From Campylobacter concisus (GTDB lineage Bacteria > Campylobacterota > Campylobacteria > Campylobacterales > Campylobacteraceae), in contig NZ_PIRO01000001.1 of assembly GCF_003048905.1 (NCBI RefSeq), positions 496,001 to 560,000 of the forward strand: a stretch of 64,000 nt of DNA. The letters run 5' to 3'. The position numbers were made by a program, and so were the translations under genes. Under the pieces are notes generated by a model. It was not told the origin of the DNA and searched no databases. It worked only from the letters and a program-made list of their open reading frames with translations. Of this stretch, positions 27,441 to 37,438 are shown piece after piece. Position 1 is the first letter of the stretch. Each line of letters begins with the position of its first letter.

Positions 27441-28321
27441 GCAAATACCTTTTGATACTCTTTTAGAAGTTCACCATTTAGAGTTGCGATCTCGTAGTTT
27501 TTCTCATCGGCCATCAAAGCAAGAGTTAATTTGTGATTTAGATCGTGACTTCCAGCAAATGCTGTATAATCGCCCAATAAAGGCGCTCCAAGCAAGCTTA
27601 AATCACCAATCGCATCTAAAATTTTGTGCCTTACAAACTCATTCTCAAATCTCAAACCTTCTGGATTTAGGATATGCGTATCATCGATTGCTACGGCATT
27701 ATCAAGCGATGCACCAAGAGCTAAATTTTGAGCTTGTAAACGTTGTAAGTCTTTCAAAAAGCCAAAAGTCCTAGCACGAGCTATATTTTTTATAAAAGAG
27801 CTTTTACTAAAATCAAAAACATATCTTTGTTCACCAATAACTGGATGATCAAATTTTATCGTATAGTCAAATTTTGGACTTCTTGAAGGTGAAGTTCGTA
27901 CAAATTTAGAACCCTCAACGACTTCAACTTCACGTCTAATAAGAATTACTTTTTTGCCAGCATCAAGATATCTTATACCAGCTTCATCAAGTAGCATACA
28001 AAAGCTTATTGCACTACCATCCATGACTGGAATTTCATTTGCATCAACAGAGATTCTAATATTATCAATACCATAACCATTTATGGCTGACATTAGATGC
28101 TCAATCGTACTAATAAAGCCCTTTTCGTTGCCAACAACGGTTGCCATCTGCGTATTTATCACATTTTTAGGTTCGGCTTTAAAACTAATACCAAGATCTT
28201 CGCGGTGCAAAATAATGCCAGAATTTGCATCAAGAGGTTCTAGTATAAGTCTTATCGGCTCGCCTTTATGAAGCCCTATACCAACAGTCTCAACGCGTCT
28301 TGCGATAGTAGTTTGTTTCAA
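27437..28321 (-). CDS. lpxC: UDP-3-O-acyl-N-acetylglucosamine deacetylase
   Basis: Zinc enzyme of the committed step of lipid A synthesis in the cytosol. Length 294 residues, normal. Visible ligands are His in TIEHLMSA (near residue 79), and His/Asp of HKILDAIGDLSLLG near 235. The conserved start is KQTTIARRVETVGIGLH, with MDGSAISF in the middle. It begins with TTG at 28321, preceded by AAGGA at good spacing. The 3' end overlaps tsaB. Confidence 0.96.
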   Translation of the reverse strand: MKQTTIARRVETVGIGLHKGEPIRLILEPLDANSGIILHREDLGISFKAEPKNVINTQMATVVGNEKGFISTIEHLMSAINGYGIDNIRISVDANEIPVMDGSAISFCMLLDEAGIRYLDAGKKVILIRREVEVVEGSKFVRTSPSRSPKFDYTIKFDHPVIGEQRYVFDFSKSSFIKNIARARTFGFLKDLQRLQAQNLALGASLDNAVAIDDTHILNPEGLRFENEFVRHKILDAIGDLSLLGAPLLGDYTAFAGSHDLNHKLTLALMADEKNYEIATLNGELLKEYQKVFA

Positions 28322-28383
28322 TAATTTTCCTTATATTTTTAATGCGCTTATGATAGCACTAAAAAATCAATTTTGCAAATTTT

Positions 28384-29754
28384 TTAGTTCTTGTCTATCA
28401 TCGCTTTTGCAGCATCTAAAACACTTGTTATATTGTCTTTTATCCACTTTTTGTCCATCCATTGTTGTGGTCTCACCTCTTCGCCTTGGACCAAAATTCC
28501 AAAGTGAAGGTGATCTCCAAGTGCAAGGCCGCTAGTTCCAGTAGTGCCTATCTGATCGCCAGCAGCGACCATATCGCCCTCTTTTACCCTAGAACTTGAG
28601 CAGTGTCCATAAAGCGAATAAAGCCCAAATCCATGATCGATCACAATATTTAATCCATAAATTCCATTTTCAGATGCTAGCACAACACGACCGGCATTGC
28701 TAGCTATTATAGGAGCTGCAGCCACACTTGCAAAGTCTATTCCCATATGCCATGATTCGCTTACTTGCTCGTTATTATATGTATAGTATCGGTGATCGGC
28801 GAAGTCAGCCACTTTTTTACCATTTCTTAGTGGATAAAATGGTGTCACACTAAAGCCAGTTAACATCTCATCACCAGGATTTGTAGTAAGTGCTGTTATT
28901 TTTTCTTCGTTTGAATTTCTAAGCGTTTCATTGACAAATCTCATTTTCTCAAGCCTTGAAAGCGCGCTTGGATCTTTTGCATATTGATCAGTTAGATCGA
29001 CTATTTTGCCATCTAAAAATCTATCGTTTAATGCAATAGTTGAAGTTTTATACTTTACATTTTCGTAAAAATATCTGACATGTGACTTGCTTTCATTGCC
29101 TGCAAAGTCTCTTGCAATGACCTCAGCACTAAAATTTTCAACCTGAACTGGCCAAGCAACAAGTGCTGCATAAAAGCCCTCTTTATAAAATGGAACGGCC
29201 TTAAATTTCTTACCAAAATTTGTCTGCACATAGACCTCTTTTAGCTGATTATCAGTTGCTCTAAAGACCACAACAGCGCTACCACCTTTTGAGATAGAAT
29301 AAGACTGCGAAAGCACGTAAAGATCAGGTTTTGAAGTATCAAGCACTACTTCAACCTTTTTGCTAGCTTTGTTGCCAGTAAAAAAGCTCCATTTACTGGT
29401 ATCCACAGCCTCAATATTCATCTCATAAGTATCTTTTTGAGCAAAAAAGCCAGTCTTTGGAAAGGTTAAATTTACATCAAGCTCGGTACTTGGGGTTTGT
29501 ATGATTTGATTTAATAAATTTAGATCATTTTTTCCATCATTCATACTAATTCGTACAAATTTTATACCACTATCGTCTTTAAATTTGATATTCATTGGGG
29601 TTCTAAGATTCCAGTAAACCTTATCAGCAACACCAATTATCGGCTCATTTCGCTCAAAATCTTTTGACATCAAAGCATAGCCAAAACCACCGGCTAAGAT
29701 TAAAATTAGCAAAAGCACAACAATACCAAATCCGCCAACTCCACGTCTATTCAT
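28384..29754 (-). CDS. M23-family (LytM) peptidoglycan endopeptidase, membrane-anchored
   Basis: A 456-residue periplasmic metallopeptidase. A single N-terminal membrane segment (GFGIVVLLLILILAGGFGYAL) anchors it. Residues about 30-290 are beta-rich and of unknown detail. The C-terminal LytM domain has the zinc motifs HMGIDFA near 335 and GDHLHFGI near 420. M23 enzymes cut peptide cross-links and in Campylobacter and Helicobacter set helical shape. C. jejuni has several, and I cannot say which this equals, though the tyrA-lpxC position fits Cj0131. Confidence 0.88.
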   Translation of the reverse strand: MNRRGVGGFGIVVLLLILILAGGFGYALMSKDFERNEPIIGVADKVYWNLRTPMNIKFKDDSGIKFVRISMNDGKNDLNLLNQIIQTPSTELDVNLTFPKTGFFAQKDTYEMNIEAVDTSKWSFFTGNKASKKVEVVLDTSKPDLYVLSQSYSISKGGSAVVVFRATDNQLKEVYVQTNFGKKFKAVPFYKEGFYAALVAWPVQVENFSAEVIARDFAGNESKSHVRYFYENVKYKTSTIALNDRFLDGKIVDLTDQYAKDPSALSRLEKMRFVNETLRNSNEEKITALTTNPGDEMLTGFSVTPFYPLRNGKKVADFADHRYYTYNNEQVSESWHMGIDFASVAAAPIIASNAGRVVLASENGIYGLNIVIDHGFGLYSLYGHCSSSRVKEGDMVAAGDQIGTTGTSGLALGDHLHFGILVQGEEVRPQQWMDKKWIKDNITSVLDAAKAMIDKN

Positions 29755-29817
29755 ACATTATTACCTTAAAATTTTATTTACGAAATTCTACATATAAATC
29801 AATAAATTTTTAGTTAA

Positions 29818-30648
29818 CTATAAAATTTCTCTTACAGCCCTAGCGTCGCTCATCCAGGCAAAAAGTTCGTCCCAGCGTTCATCTTTGATGAGATCTTTGC
29901 ACAAATTTAGCTCTTTTTCAAACATATTTATAGCTTCAACAACATTATTTTTATTTTGCTTAAAGATATCGCTCCACATAAAAGGCGAACTCTTTGCGAC
30001 ACGTATCATGCCCTTAAATGTAGGTCCACCTAGTGCCACAATATGCCTTTTATCCTCTTCTTTTAAAATCCCACTCGCAAGAGAAAATGCAATCGCATGA
30101 GGCAAATGCGAAATAAGACCCACGTGATGATCATGTTCTTTCGCACTCATAAAAATGATCTTCATGCCAAGGCAAGAAAATAACTCCACGCTTCTTTTTA
30201 CATGTTTTTCTGCGCTCTCAGCAAAGTCACAAACAATAACAGTTGCCCCTGTGTAAAGTGATTTAAAGGCAGCCTCTGGACCAGAATACTCAGTACCTGC
30301 CATTGGATGAGCCGGAATGAAATTTTTACGAATTTTTTCTGGCACAGCTTCTATTATCTTTTGTTTAGTTGAGCCAAAATCAATGATAGTTGTATCTTCG
30401 CTGATATCAGTTAAATTTTGCACGATGCTCACGATAGCCTCGACTGGCACAGCCAAAAAGATGATATCACACTTCTTTTTCATCTCGTCAATGCTTAAAA
30501 TTTCATGCACCAAGCCAAGTTCTAAGGCCTTTTTGCTATGATTTTCATCTTTGTCATATCCGCTAACACAAGAAATTAATTTTTCATCTTTTAATGCTAG
30601 CCCAAGTGAACCACCCATAAGACCAAGTCCGATGATACCTATTTTCAT
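29818..30648 (-). CDS. tyrA: Prephenate dehydrogenase
   Basis: NAD(P)-dependent oxidative decarboxylation of prephenate in tyrosine synthesis. The 276 residues have the Rossmann start IGIIGLGLMGGSLGLAL, the DFGSTKQKI segment, and HPMAGTEYSG with the substrate-binding His, then the helical C-terminal half. The length is that of a single-domain TyrA without chorismate mutase or an ACT domain. A TATAAT on the minus strand at 30663-30668 lies only 15 bases before the start, so its leader, if used, would be very short. Confidence 0.93.
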   Translation of the reverse strand: MKIGIIGLGLMGGSLGLALKDEKLISCVSGYDKDENHSKKALELGLVHEILSIDEMKKKCDIIFLAVPVEAIVSIVQNLTDISEDTTIIDFGSTKQKIIEAVPEKIRKNFIPAHPMAGTEYSGPEAAFKSLYTGATVIVCDFAESAEKHVKRSVELFSCLGMKIIFMSAKEHDHHVGLISHLPHAIAFSLASGILKEEDKRHIVALGGPTFKGMIRVAKSSPFMWSDIFKQNKNNVVEAINMFEKELNLCKDLIKDERWDELFAWMSDARAVREIL

Positions 30649-30698
30649 AAAAAACCTTCAAAATTATAAAATTTAAATTTATTAAAAATAAAATATGA

Positions 30699-30704
30699 TA
30701 TTAT
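30699..30704 (+). promoter_or_regulatory. Extended -10 (TG-A-TATTAT) upstream of bamA
   Basis: TGATATTAT on the plus strand, 34 bases before the BamA start codon. Confidence 0.55.
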
Positions 30705-30737
30705 ACGCATTTATACTAAAACTCTAGGTTAAATTTA

Positions 30738-32993
30738 ATGAAAAAGAAATTATTTTTATTAGCATTAGCTTTCAGCGGCCTAAGCGCACAAACAATCCAG
30801 TCAATAAATTTTAAAGGACTAATTCACCTTTCGCCTGAAGTAGCAAGCCAAATAATGGGCCTAAAAGTCGGTCAGGATTTGACTCCAAAGCTTAGCGATA
30901 AGGCGATCACAAATTTATACAAACAAAATTATTTCGACGATATCTACATAGAAGATACAGGCAATGGCAATCTTTTAGTAGCTGTAAAAGAGAAGCCAAG
31001 TGTTGCGAGAGTCGATCTAAAAGGCGTCGTAACAAATGATAAAACTGCGATCGAGTCGCTAATCAACATCAAACCAGGCAATATGTATGATGAGCTTACA
31101 ATAGAAAAAACTAAAGAGAGAATTCGTCAGTATTATGAGTCAAAGGGTTATTTTGATACCGTTGTAGACGTAGAAAAACAACCAGTTGCAGATAACGACA
31201 GCTCACTTTTTATAACACTTAACATAAACCGCGGCGAAAATATGATAATCAAAAATGTAAATTTAGTCGGTGCAAAAGAGTTTGATTATGACGACATTGA
31301 GCCAGTAGTTGCAAATAAAAGTAGAGAATTTATGGGCTGGCTTTGGGGCAGAAATGATGGTAAAGTTAAACTTTTTGAGCTTGAAAATGACCCAGCAAGG
31401 ATCCAAGACAAATATTTCCAAAAAGGCTATTTAGACGCGACTATTTCGTCACCTTATTTAAATTCATCGTTTGATAATTACACGGCTGATCTTACTTATT
31501 ATGTTCATGAAGGTGAGCCTTATAAGGTTTCAAATGTAAGTATTACAGCACCTGAAGAGCTAGAGCTTGATACTAAAAAGATCATAGATGACTTTAGGCT
31601 TGAGGCTGGTGATACGATGAACTCAGCAAGACTTCGCCAAGATATGAAAAAGCTCGATGATATGGTTGCTGATAAAGGTTATGCATTTGTAAAAGTCTAT
31701 CCAAAGACTGATAAATTTGATGAAAATAAAACTGTCGATATTGACTACGAAGTCGATCCTGGTGAAAAAGTATATATAAGAAATGTTCAAATTTCAGGAA
31801 ACGATAGGACCGTTGACCGCGTTGTAAGACGTGAACTTTATCTAACTGAAGGAAATTTATATAGCAGAACCGACCTTCAAGACTCAAAAGATGCACTAAA
31901 AAGAACAAGCTACTTTGATGACGTTGAGATAGAAGAAGATCCGGTTGATAAAAATACAGTTGATCTAAAGGTAAAAGTAAAAGAAGCCTCAACTGGCTCG
32001 ATAAGCGGTGGTATCGGATACGGCAGCAGCGATGGACTACTACTAAACGCTGCACTTTCTGACACAAATATCTTTGGCTCTGGTCTTCAAGGACAAGTAA
32101 GCGTAGATAAAAGTGACAGAGAGCTTTCAGGTCAGATAAGTCTTACAAACCCAAGAATTTTCGACTCAGAGTATAGCCTTGGCGGAACACTTTATGCAAA
32201 TGACTATGACTGGAGAACATATAAAGAGAGAAGCTATGGCTTTAGCACAACACTAGGTAGAAAACTAACTAGAAATTTAAGTGCATCACTTACTTACAAC
32301 ATTGAGCAAAGCAAAATTACCTTAAAAGATGATGAGTTAAGAGATATCAACACAAAAACCAAAAAAGAAATTTATAGAGAAGGTAAAGCCATAAAAAGCG
32401 CCATAACTCCAGCTTTAACATATAATAGCACTGATGATTATTACTTGCCAAGACGTGGCATCATAGCTAGTACATCATTTGAGATAGCTGGGCTTGGTGG
32501 CGATATAGACTTTATCAAAAATCGCACAAATTTTAACTATTACCTAGGTCTTAGAGAGTACATCGACTACGATCTTATCTTAAGATACAAAGCAAGCTTT
32601 GGCAAAATTTGGGAAAGAGGATATACTCCGATCAACGAAAGACTTTACCTTGGTGGTATAAGAAGCTTACGTGGTTACGAGAGCAGAACCGTATCTCCAA
32701 AGGTAAAATATAATGGCGACTACTACGAATACGGCGGCGAAACTTCGTTTAATAATTCAGCTGAAATAAGCTTCCCTATAATAGATCGTGTCAAAATGCG
32801 TGGCGTTGTATTTTACGACTATGGCATGATCGGTGAAAATAGTCTAAATGAGATAAAAAGATCATCAGTTGGTACAGGTATCGAGTGGATAACACCTATT
32901 GGACCACTTCAACTAATCTTTGCAAAAGCTCTTAAACCTAAAGAGGGTGATGATACAAACACATTTGAATTTACTATTGGAAGACGCTTCTAA
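30738..32993 (+). CDS. bamA: Outer-membrane protein assembly factor BamA
   Basis: Core of the machine that inserts beta-barrel proteins into the outer membrane. It has 751 residues: a signal peptide (cleavage after about residue 17, GLSAQ), five POTRA repeats to about residue 420 (the first starts IQSINFKGL), and a 16-strand barrel ending in the family's aromatic C-terminal signature FTIGRRF. LGGIRSLRGYE is the VRGF-type L6 segment (RLYLGG near it). It stands as a single gene with its own promoter. Confidence 0.96.
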   Translation: MKKKLFLLALAFSGLSAQTIQSINFKGLIHLSPEVASQIMGLKVGQDLTPKLSDKAITNLYKQNYFDDIYIEDTGNGNLLVAVKEKPSVARVDLKGVVTNDKTAIESLINIKPGNMYDELTIEKTKERIRQYYESKGYFDTVVDVEKQPVADNDSSLFITLNINRGENMIIKNVNLVGAKEFDYDDIEPVVANKSREFMGWLWGRNDGKVKLFELENDPARIQDKYFQKGYLDATISSPYLNSSFDNYTADLTYYVHEGEPYKVSNVSITAPEELELDTKKIIDDFRLEAGDTMNSARLRQDMKKLDDMVADKGYAFVKVYPKTDKFDENKTVDIDYEVDPGEKVYIRNVQISGNDRTVDRVVRRELYLTEGNLYSRTDLQDSKDALKRTSYFDDVEIEEDPVDKNTVDLKVKVKEASTGSISGGIGYGSSDGLLLNAALSDTNIFGSGLQGQVSVDKSDRELSGQISLTNPRIFDSEYSLGGTLYANDYDWRTYKERSYGFSTTLGRKLTRNLSASLTYNIEQSKITLKDDELRDINTKTKKEIYREGKAIKSAITPALTYNSTDDYYLPRRGIIASTSFEIAGLGGDIDFIKNRTNFNYYLGLREYIDYDLILRYKASFGKIWERGYTPINERLYLGGIRSLRGYESRTVSPKVKYNGDYYEYGGETSFNNSAEISFPIIDRVKMRGVVFYDYGMIGENSLNEIKRSSVGTGIEWITPIGPLQLIFAKALKPKEGDDTNTFEFTIGRRF

Positions 32994-33004
32994 TAAGATA
33001 CTTT

Positions 33005-33025
33005 AAGGGGGCCAACTTGCCCCTT
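33005..33025 (+). terminator. Possible terminator hairpin after bamA
   Basis: AAGGGG / CCCCTT stem with a 9-base loop shortly after the stop. No clear T run follows, so efficiency is doubtful. Confidence 0.45.
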
Positions 33026-33085
33026 CAAACCTCTACAAATAAACAAACTTTAAGTCATATAAGAAAAAGCAAGGCAAACATTAGA

Positions 33086-33091
33086 TATAAT
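33086..33091 (+). promoter_or_regulatory. -10 box (TATAAT) upstream of accD
   Basis: Perfect TATAAT in the context TTAGATATAATCCCAC, 32 bases before the start. It matches the slyD promoter at 40581 nearly base for base. Confidence 0.65.
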
Positions 33092-33122
33092 CCCACAATT
33101 TTTAATATAAGTGGGTAAAAAT

Positions 33123-34037
33123 ATGAATTTCTCAGACATTTTTTCAAAGATAAGAAAAGCTCAACCTCGTCCAGAAGAAGCACCTACGCACTGGGTAAAA
33201 TGCGATAATTGTCACTCACTGATGTACTACAAAGAAGTTGAAGCTTGTTTTAATGTATGCCCAAAATGCGGTTATCATATGAGACTAAAAGCTACTGATC
33301 GCATAAATTTGATCTGTGATGAAGATAGCTTTGTAGAATTTGACGCGAATTTAAAACCGGTAGATCCATTAAATTTTGTTGATAAAAAATCATACAAAAA
33401 AAGGATCACAGAAAATAAAGAAAAAACAGGACGCACAAGCTCAGTGATATGCGGCGAAGGTAAATGCGATGGACAAGAGATCCAGCTAGTTGTTTTTGAC
33501 TTTGGCTTCATGGGTGGTTCGCTAGCTTCAGTTGAGGGTGAAAAGATCGTAAGAGCGATAAAACGAGCGATAGAAAAACGCCAAGCTTTAGTCATAGTGA
33601 GTGCTTCAGGTGGAGCTAGAATGCAAGAGAGTACATTTTCTTTGATGCAAATGTCAAAGACATCAGCTGCTTTAAAACTACTTGATGAAGCAAAGCTGCC
33701 TTATATCTCAATACTTACTGATCCGACAATGGGTGGCGTTAGTGCCTCTTTTGCTTGGCTTGGAGATCTAATAATCGCTGAACCTGGCGCTTTAATAGGC
33801 TTTGCTGGTCAAAGGGTCATCAAACAAACCATTGGTGCTGATTTACCAGAGGGATTTCAAAGAGCTGAGTTTTTATTAGAGCATGGCTTAATCGATGCTA
33901 TCGTGCCAAGAAGCGAACATAAAAAATATATAAGCGATATGGTTAAATTTCTCACAAATAACAAGACAATGCATCAAAAAGATAAACAAGACGAGAGTGA
34001 AAACAACTTTGAACTAAAGCTAAAAACCAAAGGCTAA
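33123..34037 (+). CDS. accD: Acetyl-CoA carboxylase carboxyltransferase subunit beta
   Basis: Transfers the carboxyl group from biotin to acetyl-CoA for malonyl-CoA, the first step of fatty-acid synthesis. The 304 residues have an N-terminal zinc finger (Cys27, 30, 46 and 49) and the crotonase-like fold with SGGARMQES and [15 protein letters not shown]. The start at 33123 is chosen over a GTG 12 bases upstream because conserved AccD proteins begin at MNF-type sequence. It leads the unit rlmH, dksA-like, membrane protein, dus, recO. Confidence 0.96.
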   Translation: MNFSDIFSKIRKAQPRPEEAPTHWVKCDNCHSLMYYKEVEACFNVCPKCGYHMRLKATDRINLICDEDSFVEFDANLKPVDPLNFVDKKSYKKRITENKEKTGRTSSVICGEGKCDGQEIQLVVFDFGFMGGSLASVEGEKIVRAIKRAIEKRQALVIVSASGGARMQESTFSLMQMSKTSAALKLLDEAKLPYISILTDPTMGGVSASFAWLGDLIIAEPGALIGFAGQRVIKQTIGADLPEGFQRAEFLLEHGLIDAIVPRSEHKKYISDMVKFLTNNKTMHQKDKQDESENNFELKLKTKG

Positions 34038-34039
34038 AT

Positions 34040-34495
34040 TTGGAAATTTCAGTTTTTAGCATTCAAAAATCATCACGTGACAACTTTGAAAACGAAATAC
34101 AAGAATATATAAAAATGAGTGCAAAATTTGCCAAGATAAACGATAAAGTCTTTTTCAATGAAAAAATAGCAAAAGCTCAAAGCACTGGAAAAAGCGAAGC
34201 ATTAAGAGCTTATGATGAAATTTATGAGCCAAATTTAAAAGGCTTTTGCGTAATGCTTGATGAAAATGGCTTGCAACTTGACAGCCAAGAATTCGCACAA
34301 ATTTTAAACTCAAATTCACAAATTAACTTTTTCATAGGTGGAGCTTATGGCCTTAGCCAAAATTTAAAGAATAAAGCGCAAAAAATCATAAGTTTGAGCA
34401 AGATGACGATGGCACACAAGGTTGCCAAGCTTGTACTTTTTGAGCAAATTTTTAGAGCACTTTGCATAAATGCAAACCACCCATACCACAAATAA
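34040..34495 (+). CDS. rlmH: 23S rRNA (pseudouridine-1915 N3) methyltransferase RlmH
   Basis: SPOUT-class methyltransferase with a knotted SAM site. The 151 residues include FCVMLDENG and the FFIGGAYGL loop, and end in the family's [19 protein letters not shown]...NHPYHK. It starts at TTG 34040 with AAAGG before it, two bases after the accD stop. Confidence 0.93.
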   Translation: MEISVFSIQKSSRDNFENEIQEYIKMSAKFAKINDKVFFNEKIAKAQSTGKSEALRAYDEIYEPNLKGFCVMLDENGLQLDSQEFAQILNSNSQINFFIGGAYGLSQNLKNKAQKIISLSKMTMAHKVAKLVLFEQIFRALCINANHPYHK

Positions 34496-34505
34496 AGGAA
34501 TATAA

Positions 34506-34862
34506 ATGACACAAACTGAGCTAAATTTTTTTAAAAAATTACTTGAAGAAAGAAAATTACAGATCAAAAAAAATATCTATGATTCATCTGTTGAAGTAAA
34601 TGGCTTAAGAGATAGCGGCGTAAGCGATGAGTTTGATATAGCCTCAGTAAATACAGACCAGTTAATAGAGCATTCGATCTCGACACAACAAAGAGCGGAG
34701 CTATCAGAGATAGATGAAGCACTAGAGAAGATAGCAAATAAAACTTATGGAATTTGTGATATGTGTGAAGAGGAGATCAGTATACCGCGACTAAAAGTAA
34801 AACCACATGCAAAATACTGCATAACTTGCCGTGAAATAATTGAAAAAACAGCAAAAAACTAA
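34506..34862 (+). CDS. TraR/DksA-family zinc-finger protein
   Basis: A 118-residue DksA-like transcription factor. It has an N-terminal coiled coil (about 1-80) and a C-terminal four-cysteine finger (Cys84-x2-Cys87, Cys105-x2-Cys108). DksA proteins enter the RNA polymerase secondary channel with ppGpp. It is shorter than E. coli DksA (151), as in C. jejuni. The tip residues read SVNTDQ, so the canonical DxxDxA acidic pair is only partly kept. Confidence 0.87.
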   Translation: MTQTELNFFKKLLEERKLQIKKNIYDSSVEVNGLRDSGVSDEFDIASVNTDQLIEHSISTQQRAELSEIDEALEKIANKTYGICDMCEEEISIPRLKVKPHAKYCITCREIIEKTAKN

Positions 34863-34871
34863 GGAGAAAAC

Positions 34872-35870
34872 ATGAAAACTAGAAAATTTCTCGTCTATTG
34901 CATAATCTACATAGTAGTTGTTGCAGGACTCACTTATTCTCTTAATAGTTCTGATTACACATTTGAGCTTTTAGGCCAAACTATAACTTTACCAGTTGCT
35001 ATTTGGGTCGCTCTTCCAGTAGCTGTTTTAGCACTTCTTGCCCTACTTCATATCGCTTATCATGGATATGCTTTTTATAGATATAAAAAATGGATCAAAA
35101 AAGATAGCCAGCTTTATAAAGACTTAGCTAAAGAGACGCTTCTTGGCTTTGAGAGCAATAAAGACTTCAAAACCGACACTTACAAGATCGCCTCACAGCT
35201 TACTCGCTCTATCTCACCAGTAGGCGAGCTTAAAGATGTCGGTGTAGATGATGCTGAGATAAACAATATCTTACAAACTATAAAAAGTATAAAAAATAAA
35301 GAGATCGTCGATCTAAAGAAATTTAGACTAGCAAAAGATAGCAAGTTAAATATCCTAAATGAGCTAAATAAAATCGAGCAACTACCAACTTACTATCTTG
35401 ACGTACTTAAAAACCAAGATCAAAACGAGAGTCTTAAAAAAGCTGCATTTGATAAACTCATAAAAGTAGCTTCTTTTAGCGAGATCAAAAGATTAAATTT
35501 TGAGCTAGCAAGTGAAGATATAATGCTTATTATTACCCGATTTGTAAATGACGAGATCGATCTAAGCAGTGATGAAATTTTTGATCTTTTAAACAACGCA
35601 AAAGTGACAAAAGCTCAATACGATAAAGCCGCTGTAATGCTTAAAAATAAACTAAAACCAGATGCATTTATTGGCATCTTTGAAAAACTAAAAAGCATCC
35701 ATGCTGACGCTGATGAGGCTTACGTATATGCACTGTTTGAGCTTCAAATGCTTGATAAAGTAAGAGAAGCTATCGAAGGTAGCGATCCAGATGAGTTTAA
35801 AGAGATAAAGGTCTTACTGTTTTTACGAGATAACGGCAAAATGGTGCCTAGCTCGTTATTTTTTAAATGA
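34872..35870 (+). CDS. Conserved membrane-anchored protein of unknown function
   Basis: A 332-residue protein with two N-terminal membrane helices (about residues 8-24 and 40-68), followed by a large helical cytosolic domain rich in Lys, Asp and Leu. No catalytic motif was recognised. The same position in C. jejuni holds an unnamed gene (Cj0124c, recalled), so it is a conserved Campylobacter gene. It overlaps dus by ATGA. Confidence 0.75.
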   Translation: MKTRKFLVYCIIYIVVVAGLTYSLNSSDYTFELLGQTITLPVAIWVALPVAVLALLALLHIAYHGYAFYRYKKWIKKDSQLYKDLAKETLLGFESNKDFKTDTYKIASQLTRSISPVGELKDVGVDDAEINNILQTIKSIKNKEIVDLKKFRLAKDSKLNILNELNKIEQLPTYYLDVLKNQDQNESLKKAAFDKLIKVASFSEIKRLNFELASEDIMLIITRFVNDEIDLSSDEIFDLLNNAKVTKAQYDKAAVMLKNKLKPDAFIGIFEKLKSIHADADEAYVYALFELQMLDKVREAIEGSDPDEFKEIKVLLFLRDNGKMVPSSLFFK

Positions 35871-36790
35871 TAGACTTTAGCAAAAAGCCACTTTTCTTAG
35901 CGCCTCTTGCTGGCTTTTCTGACTTACCATTAAGAAGCGTAGTTAAGAAATTTGGCTGCGATATCACTGTTAGCGAAATGATCAGCGCAAACGCTCTAGT
36001 ATATGAGAGCAGTGACAAAACGCTTGAAATGATTAAAAAATCCCCAAACGAAGAGCCTTACATCGTTCAAATAGCTGGTAATGACACAGAAAATATAAAA
36101 AAAGCTGTGCAAATCATCAATAAATTTGATGGAATTTATGGGCTCGATCTAAACTGCGGCTGCCCCGTACCAAAGGTCATTAGACAAGGAGCGGGTTCTG
36201 CATTACTAAACGATCTTGACAAACTTCAAAGCATAATCTCAGCTATAAAAAGCGTCTCAAACAAAGAGAGCCTAAGCGTTAAATTTAGACTTGGCTTTAA
36301 CGACAAAAATGAAGAAAAGATCGCAAAGGCCTGTGAAGAAGCAGGTGCAAACTATATCGCAGTGCATGGACGTACAAGAGCTGGGGGATACAGCGCAAAG
36401 GTTGATTACGAAGCGATCGCTAGAGTAAAGGCGAGCGTAAAAATCCCAGTCGTTGCAAATGGCGATATAAATGCGCAAAATGCAGATGAAATTTTAAACC
36501 TTACAAAGTGTGACGCTCTCATGATCGGTAGAGCAAGTATTGGTAATCCTTGGATATTTCACGAGATAAAGACTAAAACTAGCGTGGATAAAGCGCTAAA
36601 GCAAAAGATCATACTAGCCCACTTTGATGCGATGATCGAGCATTACGGCGAGCATGGGCTTTGCATATTTAGAAAGCATTTGCATCAGTACAGCAAGGGC
36701 ATCGACGGTGCAACAACCTTTAGAAACGATATAAATTTCATCAAAGACACGACAGCGATGAGAGAGCGCATAAGGGAGTTTTTTGCCTAG
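35867..36790 (+). CDS. tRNA-dihydrouridine synthase
   Basis: FMN enzyme that reduces uridine in the tRNA D-loop. The 307 residues form a TIM barrel with APLAGFSDLPLR, the active-site motif LNCGCPVPKV (catalytic Cys about residue 97), VHGRTR, and GDINAQNADEI, GRASIGNPWIF. It resembles the DusB type; which uridine is modified is uncertain. It is directly followed by recO. Confidence 0.94.
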   Translation: MIDFSKKPLFLAPLAGFSDLPLRSVVKKFGCDITVSEMISANALVYESSDKTLEMIKKSPNEEPYIVQIAGNDTENIKKAVQIINKFDGIYGLDLNCGCPVPKVIRQGAGSALLNDLDKLQSIISAIKSVSNKESLSVKFRLGFNDKNEEKIAKACEEAGANYIAVHGRTRAGGYSAKVDYEAIARVKASVKIPVVANGDINAQNADEILNLTKCDALMIGRASIGNPWIFHEIKTKTSVDKALKQKIILAHFDAMIEHYGEHGLCIFRKHLHQYSKGIDGATTFRNDINFIKDTTAMRERIREFFA

Positions 36791-37405
36791 ATGCAAGGCT
36801 ACATCCTGCGCGTGCAAAAGGTCAGAGACGAGGACCTTTTAGTCTTTGTGCTAACGCCAAATTTGCTAGTTAAGTCATATAGATTTTTTGGCGCACGCCA
36901 CTCAAATATCATGACTGGCTACAAGATCGACTTTGAGCTCGAGCAAGAGGCGAAATTTCTACCAAAGCTTAGAAGTATACTTCATCTTGGCTTTAAGTGG
37001 CTGCTAGAGCGTGACAAGCTCATCATTTGGCAGCAGTTCATGCGCCTCCTTTATGATCATCTAAAAGAGGTCGAACAGCTCGACGAAATTTACTTTAACG
37101 AGCTTGATCGCTGTGCCAAACAGATGCAGCTGCAAAATCCAAAACGCCTCATCATCGAAAGCTACGTCAAAATTTTAGAGTATGAAGGCAGGCTTCACAG
37201 CGAGCTTGAGTGCTTTATCTGCGACGAGGAGATAGAGAGTGAGCTTTGCCTAACTCGTGGTTTTTTGCCCTCTCACAAGCACTGCCTTGATAGGAGCGAA
37301 TTTGACACTAACAAGATCAAAAATTTGTTTGACACAAAAAGCACGATCGAGCTAAACGACGATGAGATAAACCGCCTTTATAAAATTTTACTTGATGGGC
37401 TTTAG
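36791..37405 (+). CDS. recO: Recombination protein RecO (short form)
   Basis: DNA-annealing and RecA-loading partner in the RecFOR pathway. The 204 residues comprise an N-terminal OB fold (QGYILRVQKVRDEDLLV) and a helical C-terminal domain with a four-cysteine zinc motif: CFICDEE near residue 140 and a second pair near CL-x8-SHKHC. It is shorter than E. coli RecO. It starts right after the dus stop (TAG ATG). Confidence 0.87.
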   Translation: MQGYILRVQKVRDEDLLVFVLTPNLLVKSYRFFGARHSNIMTGYKIDFELEQEAKFLPKLRSILHLGFKWLLERDKLIIWQQFMRLLYDHLKEVEQLDEIYFNELDRCAKQMQLQNPKRLIIESYVKILEYEGRLHSELECFICDEEIESELCLTRGFLPSHKHCLDRSEFDTNKIKNLFDTKSTIELNDDEINRLYKILLDGL

Positions 37406-37415
37406 GCTATAGCTT

Positions 37416-37438
37416 GCTATTTTAAATAGCTATTTCTT
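37416..37438 (+). terminator. Possible weak terminator after recO
   Basis: GCTATTT / AAATAGC inverted repeat followed by TATTTCTT. The stem is AT-rich, so the call is weak. Confidence 0.35.
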
